Assembly: GCA_035248685.1 (NCBI GenBank)
Contig: DATFHF010000033.1
Coordinates: 62,001-126,000, forward strand
Reading direction: 5' to 3'
Source of the DNA: Jatrophihabitans_A sp035248685
GTDB taxonomy: Bacteria; Actinomycetota; Actinomycetes; Mycobacteriales; Jatrophihabitantaceae
Length of the DNA stretch: 64,000 bases
A program made the position numbers and the translations under genes. The notes beneath the pieces are model-generated. The model saw only the letters and a list, made by a program, of their open reading frames with translations, ran no database searches and was not told the origin of the DNA. Position 1 is the stretch's first letter. The number at the start of each line of letters is the position of its first letter. Shown here one piece after another: positions 1 to 8,429 of the stretch.

Positions 1-1646
1 GAGCCGAGCAGGAAGACTTCGCCCACCCGTGACTCGTAGACCATTTCCTCGTCCAGCTCGCCCACTCGGCGTCCCGGGCCTTCGGCCGAGGCCAGGAAGA
101 CGCCGAACAGGCCACGGTCCGGGATGGTGCCGCCGGAGGTGACCGCCAACCGCTGGGCGCCGGCTCGTCCGGTCAGCGTGCCGGTCACCCGGTCCCAGAT
201 CAGCCGGGGGCGCAATTCGGCGAACGCGTCGGACGGATAACGGCCGGCCAGCATGTCCAGCACCGCCTCCAGTGCCGAGCGAGGCAGCGTCGCGAAGGAC
301 GCGCTGCGCCGCACCAGCGCCTCGACCTCGTCGACGCTGACCACGTCCAACCCCACCATGGCCACGATCTGCTGGGCCAGCACGTCCAGCGGGTTACGGA
401 CGTAGCGGATCGCCTCGATCTGACCGGCCCGGATCCGCTCGGCCACCACGGCACACTCGAGCAAGTCACCGCGGTACTTGGGAAAGATCACGCCTCGGGA
501 GTGCCCGCCGACCTGGTGACCGGCCCGGCCCAGCCGCTGCATGCCGGCAGCCACCGACGGCGGCGATTCGACCTGTACCACCAGGTCGACCGCACCCATG
601 TCGATACCCAGTTCCAGCGACGAGGTGGCCACCACCGCCGGGATCAGGCCGGCCTTGAGCTCCTCCTCGACCACCTGGCGCTGCTCGCGCGAGACCGACC
701 CGTGGTGTGCCCGGATGTCGGCCACCCGAACCGGATCGCGCTCGTGGGCCAGATCGTTGAGCCGGGACGTCAGCCGCTCGGCCAGCCGGCGGGAGTTGGC
801 GAAGACGATGGTCGATCGGTGCGCATCGATCAGGTCGAGCACCCGCTCCTCGACGTGCGGCCAGATGGACGAGCGCCGCTGCGGGTCCCCGGCCGGATCC
901 GGAGCGCCCTCGCCGAGCTCGGACAGGTCCTCCACCGGCACCACTACCGACAGTTCCAGCTGCTTGTCGGCCGGCGGTTGGACCACCGTGACCGGCCGGC
1001 CGCCGGCCAGGAAGGTCGCCACCTCGGCCACCGGCCGGACGGTGGCCGACAGCCCGATCCGCTGTGCCGGCTGGGGCAACAGCGCGTCCAGGCGCTCCAG
1101 GCTGACCGCCAGGTGCGCGCCGCGCTTGGTCGCCGCCACCGCGTGCACCTCGTCCACGATGACCGTCTCGACACCGGCCAGCGCCTCCCGAGCGGCCGAG
1201 GTCAGCAACAGGAACAGCGATTCCGGCGTGGTGATCAAGATGTCGGCGCCGCGCCGGGCGAAGGCCCGCCGGTCCTCCGGGCTGGTGTCGCCGGACCGCA
1301 TCGCGACCTCGATCCGGGGCTCGGCCAGGTGCAGCCGGCGGGCGGCCTGCGAGATGCCGACCAGTGGCGAGCGAAGGTTGCGCTCGACATCGGCGGCCAG
1401 CGCCTTGAGCGGGCTGACGTAGACCACCCGGCAGCGCAGCTTGGGGTCGTCCGGCGCCGGCAGCGCGGTCAACCGATCGATCGCGGACAGGAACGCCGCC
1501 AACGTCTTGCCGGAGCCGGTCGGGGCGATCACCAGGGTGTGCTCACCCTTGCCGATCGCGGCCCAGGCACCCAGCTGGGCCTCGGTCGGTTGCTCGAAGG
1601 CACCCTCGAACCAGGCGGTGGTGGCCGGGCCGAACGGGCTGTCCAT
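1..1646 (-). CDS. Lhr-type ATP-dependent DNA helicase, partial (3' end beyond the window)
   Basis: Superfamily 2 helicase of the Lhr (large helicase-related) family, expected to unwind DNA or RNA:DNA hybrids in repair. Reading inward from the ATG at 1646, residues about 40-48 hold Walker A (APTGSGKT), followed by a DEVH box (VDEVHAVA), motif III (GLSAT) and motif VI (QRLGRAGH). Both RecA-like lobes and the beginning of the winged-helix region are present; the family is usually about 1500 residues, so roughly two thirds lies beyond position 1. The start is the first ATG before the conserved N-terminal TEAQ motif (EQPTEAQLGAW). In many actinobacteria lhr sits near recA-linked genes. Family assignment is firm; the exact substrate cannot be read here. 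Confidence 0.9.
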   Translation of the reverse strand, partial: MDSPFGPATTAWFEGAFEQPTEAQLGAWAAIGKGEHTLVIAPTGSGKTLAAFLSAIDRLTALPAPDDPKLRCRVVYVSPLKALAADVERNLRSPLVGISQAARRLHLAEPRIEVAMRSGDTSPEDRRAFARRGADILITTPESLFLLLTSAAREALAGVETVIVDEVHAVAATKRGAHLAVSLERLDALLPQPAQRIGLSATVRPVAEVATFLAGGRPVTVVQPPADKQLELSVVVPVEDLSELGEGAPDPAGDPQRRSSIWPHVEERVLDLIDAHRSTIVFANSRRLAERLTSRLNDLAHERDPVRVADIRAHHGSVSREQRQVVEEELKAGLIPAVVATSSLELGIDMGAVDLVVQVESPPSVAAGMQRLGRAGHQVGGHSRGVIFPKYRGDLLECAVVAERIRAGQIEAIRYVRNPLDVLAQQIVAMVGLDVVSVDEVEALVRRSASFATLPRSALEAVLDMLAGRYPSDAFAELRPRLIWDRVTGTLTGRAGAQRLAVTSGGTIPDRGLFGVFLASAEGPGRRVGELDEEMVYESRVGEVFLLG

Positions 1647-1702
1647 GCGTTCAGTGTGCGCGATGGGTACGACAGGTTCGCGACCGCTCGGGTCGGTGCG
1701 GG

Positions 1703-2365
1703 TCAGCGATCCAGCGCGGCCCGCAGCCGGTCGCGAGCCGCCGGCCAGTCTTCGTCGGTCATGGCGAACTGTGCGGTGTCTCGCCAGCTGCCGTTGGCGC
1801 GGATTCGGTGCTTGCGCAACACGCCTTCCATGGTCGCGCCGAGCCGAGCGATCGCGGCCCGGGAGCGTTCGTTGAGCACATCGGTGTGCCACACCACCCG
1901 GGCGGCGCCCAAGGTCTGAAAGGCGTGGCTGAGCAGCAACAGCTTCGAATCGGTGTTGTGCCCGGTGCGCCACCACGGCGTGCCCAGCCAGGTGTAGCCG
2001 ATCGCCAACGCTCGAGCGGCCGGCGCGACTTCGTAGTAGCTGGTCGTTCCGATGAACTGGCCGGTGTCGGCGTCCAGCTGGGCGTACGGGAACCGCTGGC
2101 CGGCCGCCCGCTGGGCCAGCGCGGCCCGGATTTCGGCGCGAGCCTGCTCGACGGTGGTTGCCGGGGTGCTGCCCAGCCAGCGGTGCACCTCATGCGCGCC
2201 GTCGGCTGCCCATAGCGCGGCGAGGAAGCCTTCGGCGTGTTCGACGGTCAGGGGCACCAGTCGAACCTTGCGGCCGAGGAGTTCTTCCTGGGCGTACCAG
2301 CGGGCGGGATCCGGGGCGGGAGTGGCCGGTACCGGTTGGACCGGGTTGAGGTGGGACATGCCCAC
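1703..2365 (-). CDS. GNAT-family N-acetyltransferase (RimJ-like)
   Basis: Predicted acetyl-CoA dependent N-acetyltransferase of 220 residues. The N-terminal 25 residues are Pro/Ala-rich and probably flexible; the GNAT fold begins at about residue 30 (LLGRKVRLVPLTVEHAEGF). The acetyl-CoA binding region corresponds to WLGTPWWRTGHNTDSKLLLL, a variant of the Q/RxxGxG/A loop, and is followed by the typical C-terminal helix ARLGATMEGVLRKHR. The acceptor could be a protein N-terminus, an antibiotic or a small amine; the sequence does not tell. A second ATG two codons in (2359) is an alternative start. It lies head-to-head with the DUF3046 gene and about 55 bp from the helicase start. Confidence 0.85.
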   Translation of the reverse strand: MGMSHLNPVQPVPATPAPDPARWYAQEELLGRKVRLVPLTVEHAEGFLAALWAADGAHEVHRWLGSTPATTVEQARAEIRAALAQRAAGQRFPYAQLDADTGQFIGTTSYYEVAPAARALAIGYTWLGTPWWRTGHNTDSKLLLLSHAFQTLGAARVVWHTDVLNERSRAAIARLGATMEGVLRKHRIRANGSWRDTAQFAMTDEDWPAARDRLRAALDR

Positions 2366-2411
2366 ATCCTGCCGCAGCCGCCGGCCGGCGCATCCGGATT
2401 ACCCTGGCGAG

Positions 2412-2603
2412 GTGCGATTGAGCGAGTTCTGGCAGCGGATGGAGGCTCGGTTCGGCGCGGGTTATGCCTACTCGGTGGCCGCCGATTACCGGGTGACCGG
2501 CCTGGCCGCGACGGTCAACGAAGCGATCGAGCGTGGCGATCCACCCAAGGCGATCTGGCGGGCGGTCTGCCAGGAGTTCGAGGTTCCACCCCGGCTGCGC
2601 TGA
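2412..2603 (+). CDS. DUF3046 family small protein
   Basis: A 63-residue protein starting MRLSEFWQRM and containing FGAGYAYSVAADYRV and the C-terminal EFEVPPRLR, which is the DUF3046 signature. The family is actinobacterial, of unknown function, and commonly lies directly upstream of recA, as here. The GTG start is chosen because TACCCT (2400-2405) sits exactly 6 nt upstream, the spacing expected for a leaderless transcript, and because the family begins with this residue. The gene ends about 200 bp before recA, and the recA SOS box lies in that gap. No function beyond this neighbourhood link is proposed. Confidence 0.85.
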   Translation: MRLSEFWQRMEARFGAGYAYSVAADYRVTGLAATVNEAIERGDPPKAIWRAVCQEFEVPPRLR

Positions 2604-2626
2604 CTGCGGCGTGTCGGTGCGCCCAA

Positions 2627-2642
2627 TCGAACACCTGTTCGT
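2627..2642. promoter_or_regulatory. LexA-binding SOS box upstream of recA
   Basis: TCGAACACCTGTTCGT matches the actinobacterial SOS box TCGAAC-N4-GTTCGA at all but the last base. It lies about 160 bp before the recA start codon. LexA encoded at 13536-14282 is the expected repressor. Confidence 0.85.
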
Positions 2643-2799
2643 TAGCCTGTGCACAGGGCGGCCGGCTGTCCACAGATTCGCGTTCGTTCGCGGAACTGTC
2701 GGTGCACGGATCTAACGTCGCAGCAGGTAGTCACACGAAGGGGTCGTCCGGCAGATCACAGCCGGCACGGCACGGCTGAAACGAGAGAGGTACCAGAAG

Positions 2800-3840
2800 A
2801 TGGCCGCAGCATTCGATCGCAACAAGGCGCTGGAAGTCGCGCTCAGTCAGATCGACAAGCAATTCGGCAAGGGCTCGGTCATGCGACTGGGGGAGCGCCC
2901 GTATGTGCCGATCGAAGTGATTCCGACCGGCTCGATCGCCCTTGATATCGCGCTGGGCATCGGCGGTCTGCCGCGAGGCCGCATCATCGAGATCTACGGC
3001 CCCGAGAGTTCGGGTAAGACGACGGTCGCCCTGCATGCGGTGGCAAACGCCCAGGCGGCCGGTGGGGTCGCGGCGTTCATCGATGCCGAGCACGCCCTTG
3101 ACCCCGAGTACGCGCGGGCGCTCGGCGTCGACACCGACGCACTGCTGGTCAGCCAGCCCGACACCGGGGAACAGGCGCTGGAGATCATGGACATGCTCAT
3201 CCGATCCGGTGCGCTGGACATCATCGTGGTGGACTCGGTCGCCGCACTGGTTCCGCGTGCCGAGATCGAGGGCGAGATGGGTGACAGCCACGTCGGCCTG
3301 CAAGCCCGGTTGATGAGCCAGGCACTGCGCAAGATCACCGGCGCGCTGAACAACTCCGGCACCACCGCGATCTTCATCAACCAGCTTCGCGAGAAGATCG
3401 GCGTCATGTTCGGCTCGCCCGAGACCACCACCGGTGGCAAGGCGCTGAAGTTCTACTCCTCGGTGCGCCTGGATGTCCGGCGGATCGAGACGCTCAAGGA
3501 CGGCGGGGACGCGGTGGGTAACCGCACCCGGGTGAAGGTGGTCAAGAACAAGGTGGCGCCACCGTTCAAGCAAGCCGAGTTCGACATCGTCTACGGGCAG
3601 GGGATCAGCCGCGAAGGTTCGCTGATTGACGTCGGTGTCGACCAGGCGATCGTGCGCAAGTCGGGTGCCTGGTACACCTACGACGGTGACCAACTGGGTC
3701 AGGGTAAAGAGAATGTCCGCAGTTTCCTGCGTGATAATCCCGAGATCGCCGACGAAATCGAAAAGAAGATCAAGGAGAAGCTCGGGGTGGGGGCTCGGCT
3801 CACCGAAGAGGAACCGCTGCCGGCCCCGATCGACTTCTGA
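2800..3840 (+). CDS. recA: Recombinase RecA
   Basis: ATP-dependent strand-exchange protein and coprotease for LexA. It is 346 residues, normal for the family. Walker A is GPESSGKTT at about residue 67, Walker B is IIVVDSVAALVP, and the MAW-like and loop regions (GALNNSGTTAIFINQLREKIGVMFG, given here in part: NNSGTTAIFINQLREKIG) are intact. There is no intein, unlike the Mycobacterium tuberculosis protein. The start ATG has GAGAGAGGTACC upstream as ribosome binding site. recX follows after 8 bp, so the two are cotranscribed. Control by LexA is indicated by the SOS box at 2627-2642. Confidence 0.98.
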   Translation: MAAAFDRNKALEVALSQIDKQFGKGSVMRLGERPYVPIEVIPTGSIALDIALGIGGLPRGRIIEIYGPESSGKTTVALHAVANAQAAGGVAAFIDAEHALDPEYARALGVDTDALLVSQPDTGEQALEIMDMLIRSGALDIIVVDSVAALVPRAEIEGEMGDSHVGLQARLMSQALRKITGALNNSGTTAIFINQLREKIGVMFGSPETTTGGKALKFYSSVRLDVRRIETLKDGGDAVGNRTRVKVVKNKVAPPFKQAEFDIVYGQGISREGSLIDVGVDQAIVRKSGAWYTYDGDQLGQGKENVRSFLRDNPEIADEIEKKIKEKLGVGARLTEEEPLPAPIDF

Positions 3841-3848
3841 CCTAATTC

Positions 3849-4436
3849 ATGGCTCGACAACGACCGGCACAGCACCGGGACGGGTCGGGCGGCACGCACC
3901 TTGAGCCGCCCGACCATCTGCTGGCGGATCCCGACGCAGATCCGGAATCGGTGGCACGCACGATCTGCCTGCGGCTGCTGACTGCCCGGGCCAGAACCAG
4001 GGCCGAGCTTGCCGAGGCGCTGGACGGGCGTGGGATTCCCCGAGACACCGCTGATCGGGTGCTCGACCGGCTCATCGACGTAGGTCTGGTGGACGACCGC
4101 GCCTTCGCTGAGCAGTTCGTGGTGGCACGCCACCAGGACCGAGGGCTGGCTTGTCGGGAACTGGCCCGGCAGTTGCGCGACAAGGGCGTCGAGGATTCGG
4201 TCATCGCCGATGCCGTCTCCGGCCTGGATAGCGAACAGGAGATCGAGACCGGACGCCGGTTGGTCGAGCGAAAGCTGCGGTCGATGGCCAGGTTGGAACC
4301 GGCGGTCCAGACCAGGCGCTTGGTGGGAATGCTGGCTCGCAAGGGTTACTCGCCCGGATTGGCATTTCAGATAGTCCGGGACTTCGTGGGTGCCGAGCCG
4401 GACGAAACCGGGCCGGAGACTGCATGGCTGGCTTGA
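3849..4436 (+). CDS. recX: Regulatory protein RecX
   Basis: RecX binds RecA filaments and limits their activity. The 195-residue product has an N-terminal extension of about 40 residues that is polar and variable, then the three-repeat helical RecX fold: ARTICLRLLTARARTRAEL, then DRVLDRLIDVGLVDDRAFAEQF, then LARQLRDKGVEDSVI. The motif YSPGLAFQIV near the C-terminus is typical of the third repeat. It begins 8 bp after recA and must be transcribed from the recA promoter unless an internal one exists. Downstream lies a 238-bp gap with an inverted repeat before the RNase Y gene. Confidence 0.95.
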   Translation: MARQRPAQHRDGSGGTHLEPPDHLLADPDADPESVARTICLRLLTARARTRAELAEALDGRGIPRDTADRVLDRLIDVGLVDDRAFAEQFVVARHQDRGLACRELARQLRDKGVEDSVIADAVSGLDSEQEIETGRRLVERKLRSMARLEPAVQTRRLVGMLARKGYSPGLAFQIVRDFVGAEPDETGPETAWLA

Positions 4437-4489
4437 CCGGCCGCCCGTTCGTTCTTAGCCTCGAAGGATCAGGAACCGGATTACGCAGC

Positions 4490-4576
4490 CTGCACACCGT
4501 GCAGCGAAATATATGGAATTTATCGGATATTTATCTGTCGAATGAGGAGGTTCTTTCACCCCGAATCATGGGGTGA
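4490..4576. other. Two inverted repeats in the recX-rny gap (terminator/operator candidates)
   Basis: The 4437-4674 gap is AT-rich in its middle and carries two perfect dyads: CTGCAC-ACC-GTGCAG at 4490-4504 and TCACCCC-N7-GGGGTGA at 4556-4576. Neither is followed by a T-run. The first could end recX transcription; the second lies close enough to rny to act as an operator or leader hairpin. Roles are inferred only from position. Confidence 0.4.
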
Positions 4577-4674
4577 TAACAGCTCTCCCTGAGCGATGCC
4601 GGCGGTTTCGGCTTCCTGTTTATGCCGTTGCGATGGGTCTTGATTGGCGCGTCGCCTCGCGAGAGGGGGACGTT

Positions 4675-6399
4675 GTGAACCACCTTGTACAGCTCACCGC
4701 GATAGCCGCCGCCGTGGTCGTCGTGTTGGTGCTGGGCCTGAGGTTCATCTCGGTGTACTCACGTCGAACCGTCGTCGAGTTCGACCCGTCGCGGCACGGG
4801 TTGCCGGAGGCGGGGGATCGGGCCGCCCTCAGGCTGACCGAAGCAGAGGCCGAGGCGGAGGCGGTCCGGCTGCGCGCTCAGCGCGATGCCGAAGCCTCCC
4901 GGCGGGCCGCCGACACCGAGATCGACGCGCTGCGTCGAGCGGCCCAAACCGAAGCCGACAATGCCCGGGCGAACGCCGAGGCGGCCAAAGCCCGCGCCCA
5001 GGCCATCGCCGACGACCTGATCGCCGACGCCCAGCGGGACGCCGAGCGCCAGGCCCAGGCCACCCGAGCGACGCTGTCCAGCGAAGCGGCCGAGTTGCAG
5101 GCCCGCGCCGACCGGCTCGACCAGCGCACCATAGAACTCGAGGCCGCCGAGCAGGCCCTGCAGCAACGGCTGGCGGAGGCCGAGGCAGCCACCGAGCAGG
5201 CCCAAGCCAGCCGGGCGGAACTGGATCGGGTCCGCCAAGACCTGGAACAGGAGCGGCTCGACATCCTGGAGCGGTTGGCCGAACTGACCCCCGAGCAGGC
5301 CCGGGCCGAGCTGTTGGCCACCGTCGAAGCCACCGCTCGCCGGGACGCCCTCGCGCTGATGCGCAGCATCGAGTCCGAAGCCCGGGCCGAAGCCACCGAC
5401 CGGGCCCGGGCCGTCGTGGTCGAGGCGGTGCAGCGGGTCGCCAGCGAGCAGACGGCGGAGACCGTAGTCAGCGTCCTGCACCTACCCGGCGATGAGATGA
5501 AGGGCCGCATCATCGGCCGGGAGGGTCGCAACATCAGGGCCTTCGAGTCGGTGACCGGGGTGAACGTCATCATCGACGACACTCCGGAAGCGGTGCTGCT
5601 GTCCTGCTTCGATCCGGTCCGGCGCGAGATCGGCCGGATCACGCTGGAGAAGTTGGTGCTGGACGGCCGGATCCATCCACACCGGATCGAGGAGATCTAC
5701 GAGGCAGCCAAGGTCGAGGTCGACGAGCTGTGCCTGCGGGCCGCTCGGGACGCGCTGGCCGACGTGGGCATCTCTGACCTGGACGAGCGGCTCATCCCCA
5801 CCCTGGGACGGCTGAAGTACCGCACCAGTTACGGGCAGAACGTGCTCGGACACCTGATCGAGACCGCACACATCGCCGGCATCATGGCCAACGAACTGGG
5901 CCTGGAGCCGAGCCTGATCAAGCGGTCGGCATTCCTGCACGACATCGGCAAGGCGCTCACCCACGAGGTGGAGGGCAGCCACGCGATCGTGGGCGCCGAG
6001 CTGCTGCGCCGCTTCGGTGAGGGTGAGATCGTCGCGCACGCCGTCGAGGCACACCACAACGAGGTCGCACCGCGCACCATCGAGGCGGTACTCACCCAGG
6101 CTGCCGATGCCTGTTCGGCCGCCCGGCCGGGCGCTCGCCGGGAGTCGCTGGAGGCTTACGTCAAGCGGCTGGAGCGCATCGAGGCGATCGCGTCGGCGCG
6201 TCCGGGCGTGGAGCGGGTGTTCGCCATGCAGTCCGGTCGGGAGGTGCGGGTGATGGTGCTTCCGGACGAGGTCGATGACCTGGCCGCCGGCGTCATCGCT
6301 CGGGAGGTGGCCAAGCAGATCGAGGACGAGTTGACTTACCCGGGCCAGATCCGGGTGACGGTGGTCCGGGAGTCACGCGCTACCGAGGTTGCGCACTGA
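4675..6399 (+). CDS. rny: Ribonuclease Y
   Basis: Membrane-anchored endoribonuclease that starts mRNA decay. The 574-residue protein has an N-terminal transmembrane segment (LTAIAAAVVVVLVLGLRF), an Ala/Glu/Arg-rich coiled coil to about residue 260, a KH domain with the GxxG loop in GRIIGREGRNIRAFE, and an HD domain with metal ligands in SAFLHDIGKALTHE and VEAHHNEV. The GTG at 4675 is selected over an in-frame upstream ATG at 4573 because GAGAGGGGG lies just upstream and the transmembrane segment then sits at the extreme N-terminus. Its 3' end overlaps the convergent acetyltransferase gene by 20 bp. Its place between recX and miaB is notable since mycobacteria carry other genes here. Confidence 0.93.
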   Translation: MNHLVQLTAIAAAVVVVLVLGLRFISVYSRRTVVEFDPSRHGLPEAGDRAALRLTEAEAEAEAVRLRAQRDAEASRRAADTEIDALRRAAQTEADNARANAEAAKARAQAIADDLIADAQRDAERQAQATRATLSSEAAELQARADRLDQRTIELEAAEQALQQRLAEAEAATEQAQASRAELDRVRQDLEQERLDILERLAELTPEQARAELLATVEATARRDALALMRSIESEARAEATDRARAVVVEAVQRVASEQTAETVVSVLHLPGDEMKGRIIGREGRNIRAFESVTGVNVIIDDTPEAVLLSCFDPVRREIGRITLEKLVLDGRIHPHRIEEIYEAAKVEVDELCLRAARDALADVGISDLDERLIPTLGRLKYRTSYGQNVLGHLIETAHIAGIMANELGLEPSLIKRSAFLHDIGKALTHEVEGSHAIVGAELLRRFGEGEIVAHAVEAHHNEVAPRTIEAVLTQAADACSAARPGARRESLEAYVKRLERIEAIASARPGVERVFAMQSGREVRVMVLPDEVDDLAAGVIAREVAKQIEDELTYPGQIRVTVVRESRATEVAH

Positions 6400-6967
6400 A
6401 CCGCCGGCGGTAGACCGCGGTCGGTCCCACCGGGTGCCCTTCGGCCTCCAGCTGCACCACCCGGACCAGGTGAAAACCGTTCTTTTCCAGAACCCGGCAG
6501 GAGGCCCGGTTGCCCTGCTCCGGGTCCACTACCAGACCGGCCACCGCCGGCCAGGCCAGCCGCACCTGCTCGATCAGCGCGCCGACCAGCCGGGTGCCGA
6601 AACCCTGGCTGCACCGCGCCGGGTCGGCTACCAGGTAATCGATGCCGGCCTCGTCCTCGTCCGCACCGAGCTTGCCGGCGTGCTCCGGGTAGTCGGCCCA
6701 TCGGTACCACTGGGCGAAGCCTACTTCGATGCCGTCGAGTTGCGCCACCAGGGCGTGGGTGGGTTCGGTGCCGTGGACGCACGGCAGGTACTCGGCCCGC
6801 ACCGCTGCCGACCCGACCGGCTCGTACCACCAGCGGGCCACATGCGGCCGGGCGATCCACTCGGCCAGTAACGGCAGATCGGACTCGGTAAGCGGCCGGA
6901 ACGCCAGGGTGTTCCCGGTGGTGGTGTGCACCGGCACACGGTATGCCTCGTACCCTGGAGCGGACAT
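6380..6967 (-). CDS. GNAT-family N-acetyltransferase (AAC(6')/siderophore-acetylase-like)
   Basis: A 195-residue acetyltransferase whose order of motifs (TLAFRPLTESDLPLLAEWI, then HVARWWYE, then IDYLVADPARCSQGFGTRLV, then VVDPEQGNRASCRVLEKNGF) is that of aminoglycoside 6'-acetyltransferase-like and IucB/RhbD-like enzymes. The acetyl-CoA loop is CSQGFGTRL. The acceptor is not decidable: an aminoglycoside, a hydroxamate siderophore or a small amine. Its start codon overlaps the divergent miaB start (both lie in CATG at 6965-6968) and its end overlaps the convergent rny by 20 bp, so it is tightly wedged antisense to both neighbours. Confidence 0.85.
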   Translation of the reverse strand: MSAPGYEAYRVPVHTTTGNTLAFRPLTESDLPLLAEWIARPHVARWWYEPVGSAAVRAEYLPCVHGTEPTHALVAQLDGIEVGFAQWYRWADYPEHAGKLGADEDEAGIDYLVADPARCSQGFGTRLVGALIEQVRLAWPAVAGLVVDPEQGNRASCRVLEKNGFHLVRVVQLEAEGHPVGPTAVYRRRFSAQPR

Positions 6968-8411
6968 GACTACCTCAGCCGCCGCCGAAACCGCCGCCGG
7001 CCGGACCTACGCCATCCGGACCTACGGCTGCCAGATGAACGTCCACGACTCGGAGCGGTTGGCCGGCCTGCTGGAACAGGCCGGCTATGTGCGCAGCCCC
7101 GATGCCAGTGGCCGGTCGGCGGACCTGGTGGTGTTCAACACCTGCGCGGTTCGGGAGAACGCCGACAACCGGCTCTACGGCAACCTCAGCCAACTCGCCC
7201 CGGTGAAGAACGACCGTCCCGGCATGCAGATCGCGGTCGGCGGCTGCCTGGCGCAGAAGGACCAGGCGGCGGTGTTGGACAGGGCTCCCTGGGTAGACGT
7301 GGTGTTCGGCACCCATAACCTGGCCAGCCTGCCGGTGCTGCTGGAACGGGCCCGGCACAACCGCAGCGCCCAGGTCGAAATTCTCGACGCGCTGGCCGGC
7401 TTTCCGTCCGACCTGCCGAGCCGGCGGGACTCGACCTTCTCGGCCTGGGTGTCCATCTCGGTGGGCTGCGACAACACCTGCACGTTCTGCATCGTGACGA
7501 GCCTGCGCGGCAAGGAGACCGACCGCCGTCCCGGTGACGTGCTGGCCGAGATCCGGGCGCTGGTGGCCGACGGCGTCACGGAGATCACCCTGTTGGGGCA
7601 GAACGTCAACTCCTACGGCCGCTCGTTCGGCGATCCGGGAGCGTTCGCAGGTTTGCTGCGGGCCTGTGGGCAGGTTGAGGGCCTGGACCGGGTCCGTTTC
7701 ACCAGCCCGCATCCGCGGGATTTCACCGACGACGTGATCACGGCCATGGCCGAGACACCCAACGTCTGCCCGCAGCTGCACATGCCGCTCCAGTCGGGTT
7801 CGGACGCGGTGCTGAAGGCGATGCGCCGCTCCTACCGGCAGGCTCGCTACCTGGAGATCATCGCCGCGGTCCGCGAGGCGTTGCCGACTGCCGCGATCAG
7901 CACCGACATCATCGTGGGCTTCCCCGGCGAAACCGAGGACGACTTCGAGCAAACCATGGCGGTGGTGCGGCACGCCCGGTTCGCCAGCGCCTTCACCTTC
8001 CAGTACTCGCCGCGACCGGGCACCCCGGCCGCGAGCATGCCCGGACAGGTGCCCAAACAGGTCTTGCAGCAGCGCTACGACCGATTGATCGAGCTCCAGG
8101 AGCAGATCAGCTGGGAACAGAACCTGAAGCTGGTCGGCACCGAGGTCGAGGTGCTGGTCAGCTCCTTCGAGGGCAAGAAGGACGCCGCCAACCTGCGGGT
8201 ATCCGGCCGGGCTCGAGACGGCCGCCTGGTGCACGTGACGCCGGCCGGGTTGCCGGTGGGTCCGGGCGATGTGCTGATGGCGACGATCAGCTACGCGGCC
8301 CCGCATCATCTGGTGGCCGATGGCGGGATAGGCGTGCATCGACGGTGGCGAGGTCACAGCGCTCCGGCAGCGGTTCGGCCGCTGCTGTCGATCGGCCGCG
8401 CACCGGCCTAA
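6966..8411 (+). CDS. miaB: tRNA-2-methylthio-N6-dimethylallyladenosine synthase MiaB
   Basis: Radical-SAM methylthiotransferase that adds the methylthio group to i6A37 of tRNAs reading UNN codons. The 481-residue protein has the UPF0004 domain (TYGCQMNVHDSE, with Cys also in FNTCAVRENADN and GGCLAQKD), the radical-SAM triad CDNTCTFC, and a TRAM domain near residues 395-450 (LVGTEVEVLVSSFEGKK). The substrate precursor is made by MiaA, encoded 1.3 kb downstream. The ATG at 6966 leaves 18 residues before the first conserved motif, and TACCCT nine bases upstream fits a leaderless or very short leader transcript. The last 30 residues after the TRAM domain are variable. Confidence 0.96.
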   Translation: MTTSAAAETAAGRTYAIRTYGCQMNVHDSERLAGLLEQAGYVRSPDASGRSADLVVFNTCAVRENADNRLYGNLSQLAPVKNDRPGMQIAVGGCLAQKDQAAVLDRAPWVDVVFGTHNLASLPVLLERARHNRSAQVEILDALAGFPSDLPSRRDSTFSAWVSISVGCDNTCTFCIVTSLRGKETDRRPGDVLAEIRALVADGVTEITLLGQNVNSYGRSFGDPGAFAGLLRACGQVEGLDRVRFTSPHPRDFTDDVITAMAETPNVCPQLHMPLQSGSDAVLKAMRRSYRQARYLEIIAAVREALPTAAISTDIIVGFPGETEDDFEQTMAVVRHARFASAFTFQYSPRPGTPAASMPGQVPKQVLQQRYDRLIELQEQISWEQNLKLVGTEVEVLVSSFEGKKDAANLRVSGRARDGRLVHVTPAGLPVGPGDVLMATISYAAPHHLVADGGIGVHRRWRGHSAPAAVRPLLSIGRAPA

Positions 8412-8429
8412 GCGCGACCGGCAGCAAAT

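Noticed and set aside
501..1919. 472-codon open frame opposite the Lhr-like helicase
   Set aside because: The opposite strand carries all helicase motifs in order; this frame has none and biased Arg/Gly composition.
2800..3840. Intein in RecA
   Set aside because: The gene is of normal length (346 codons) with uninterrupted motifs.
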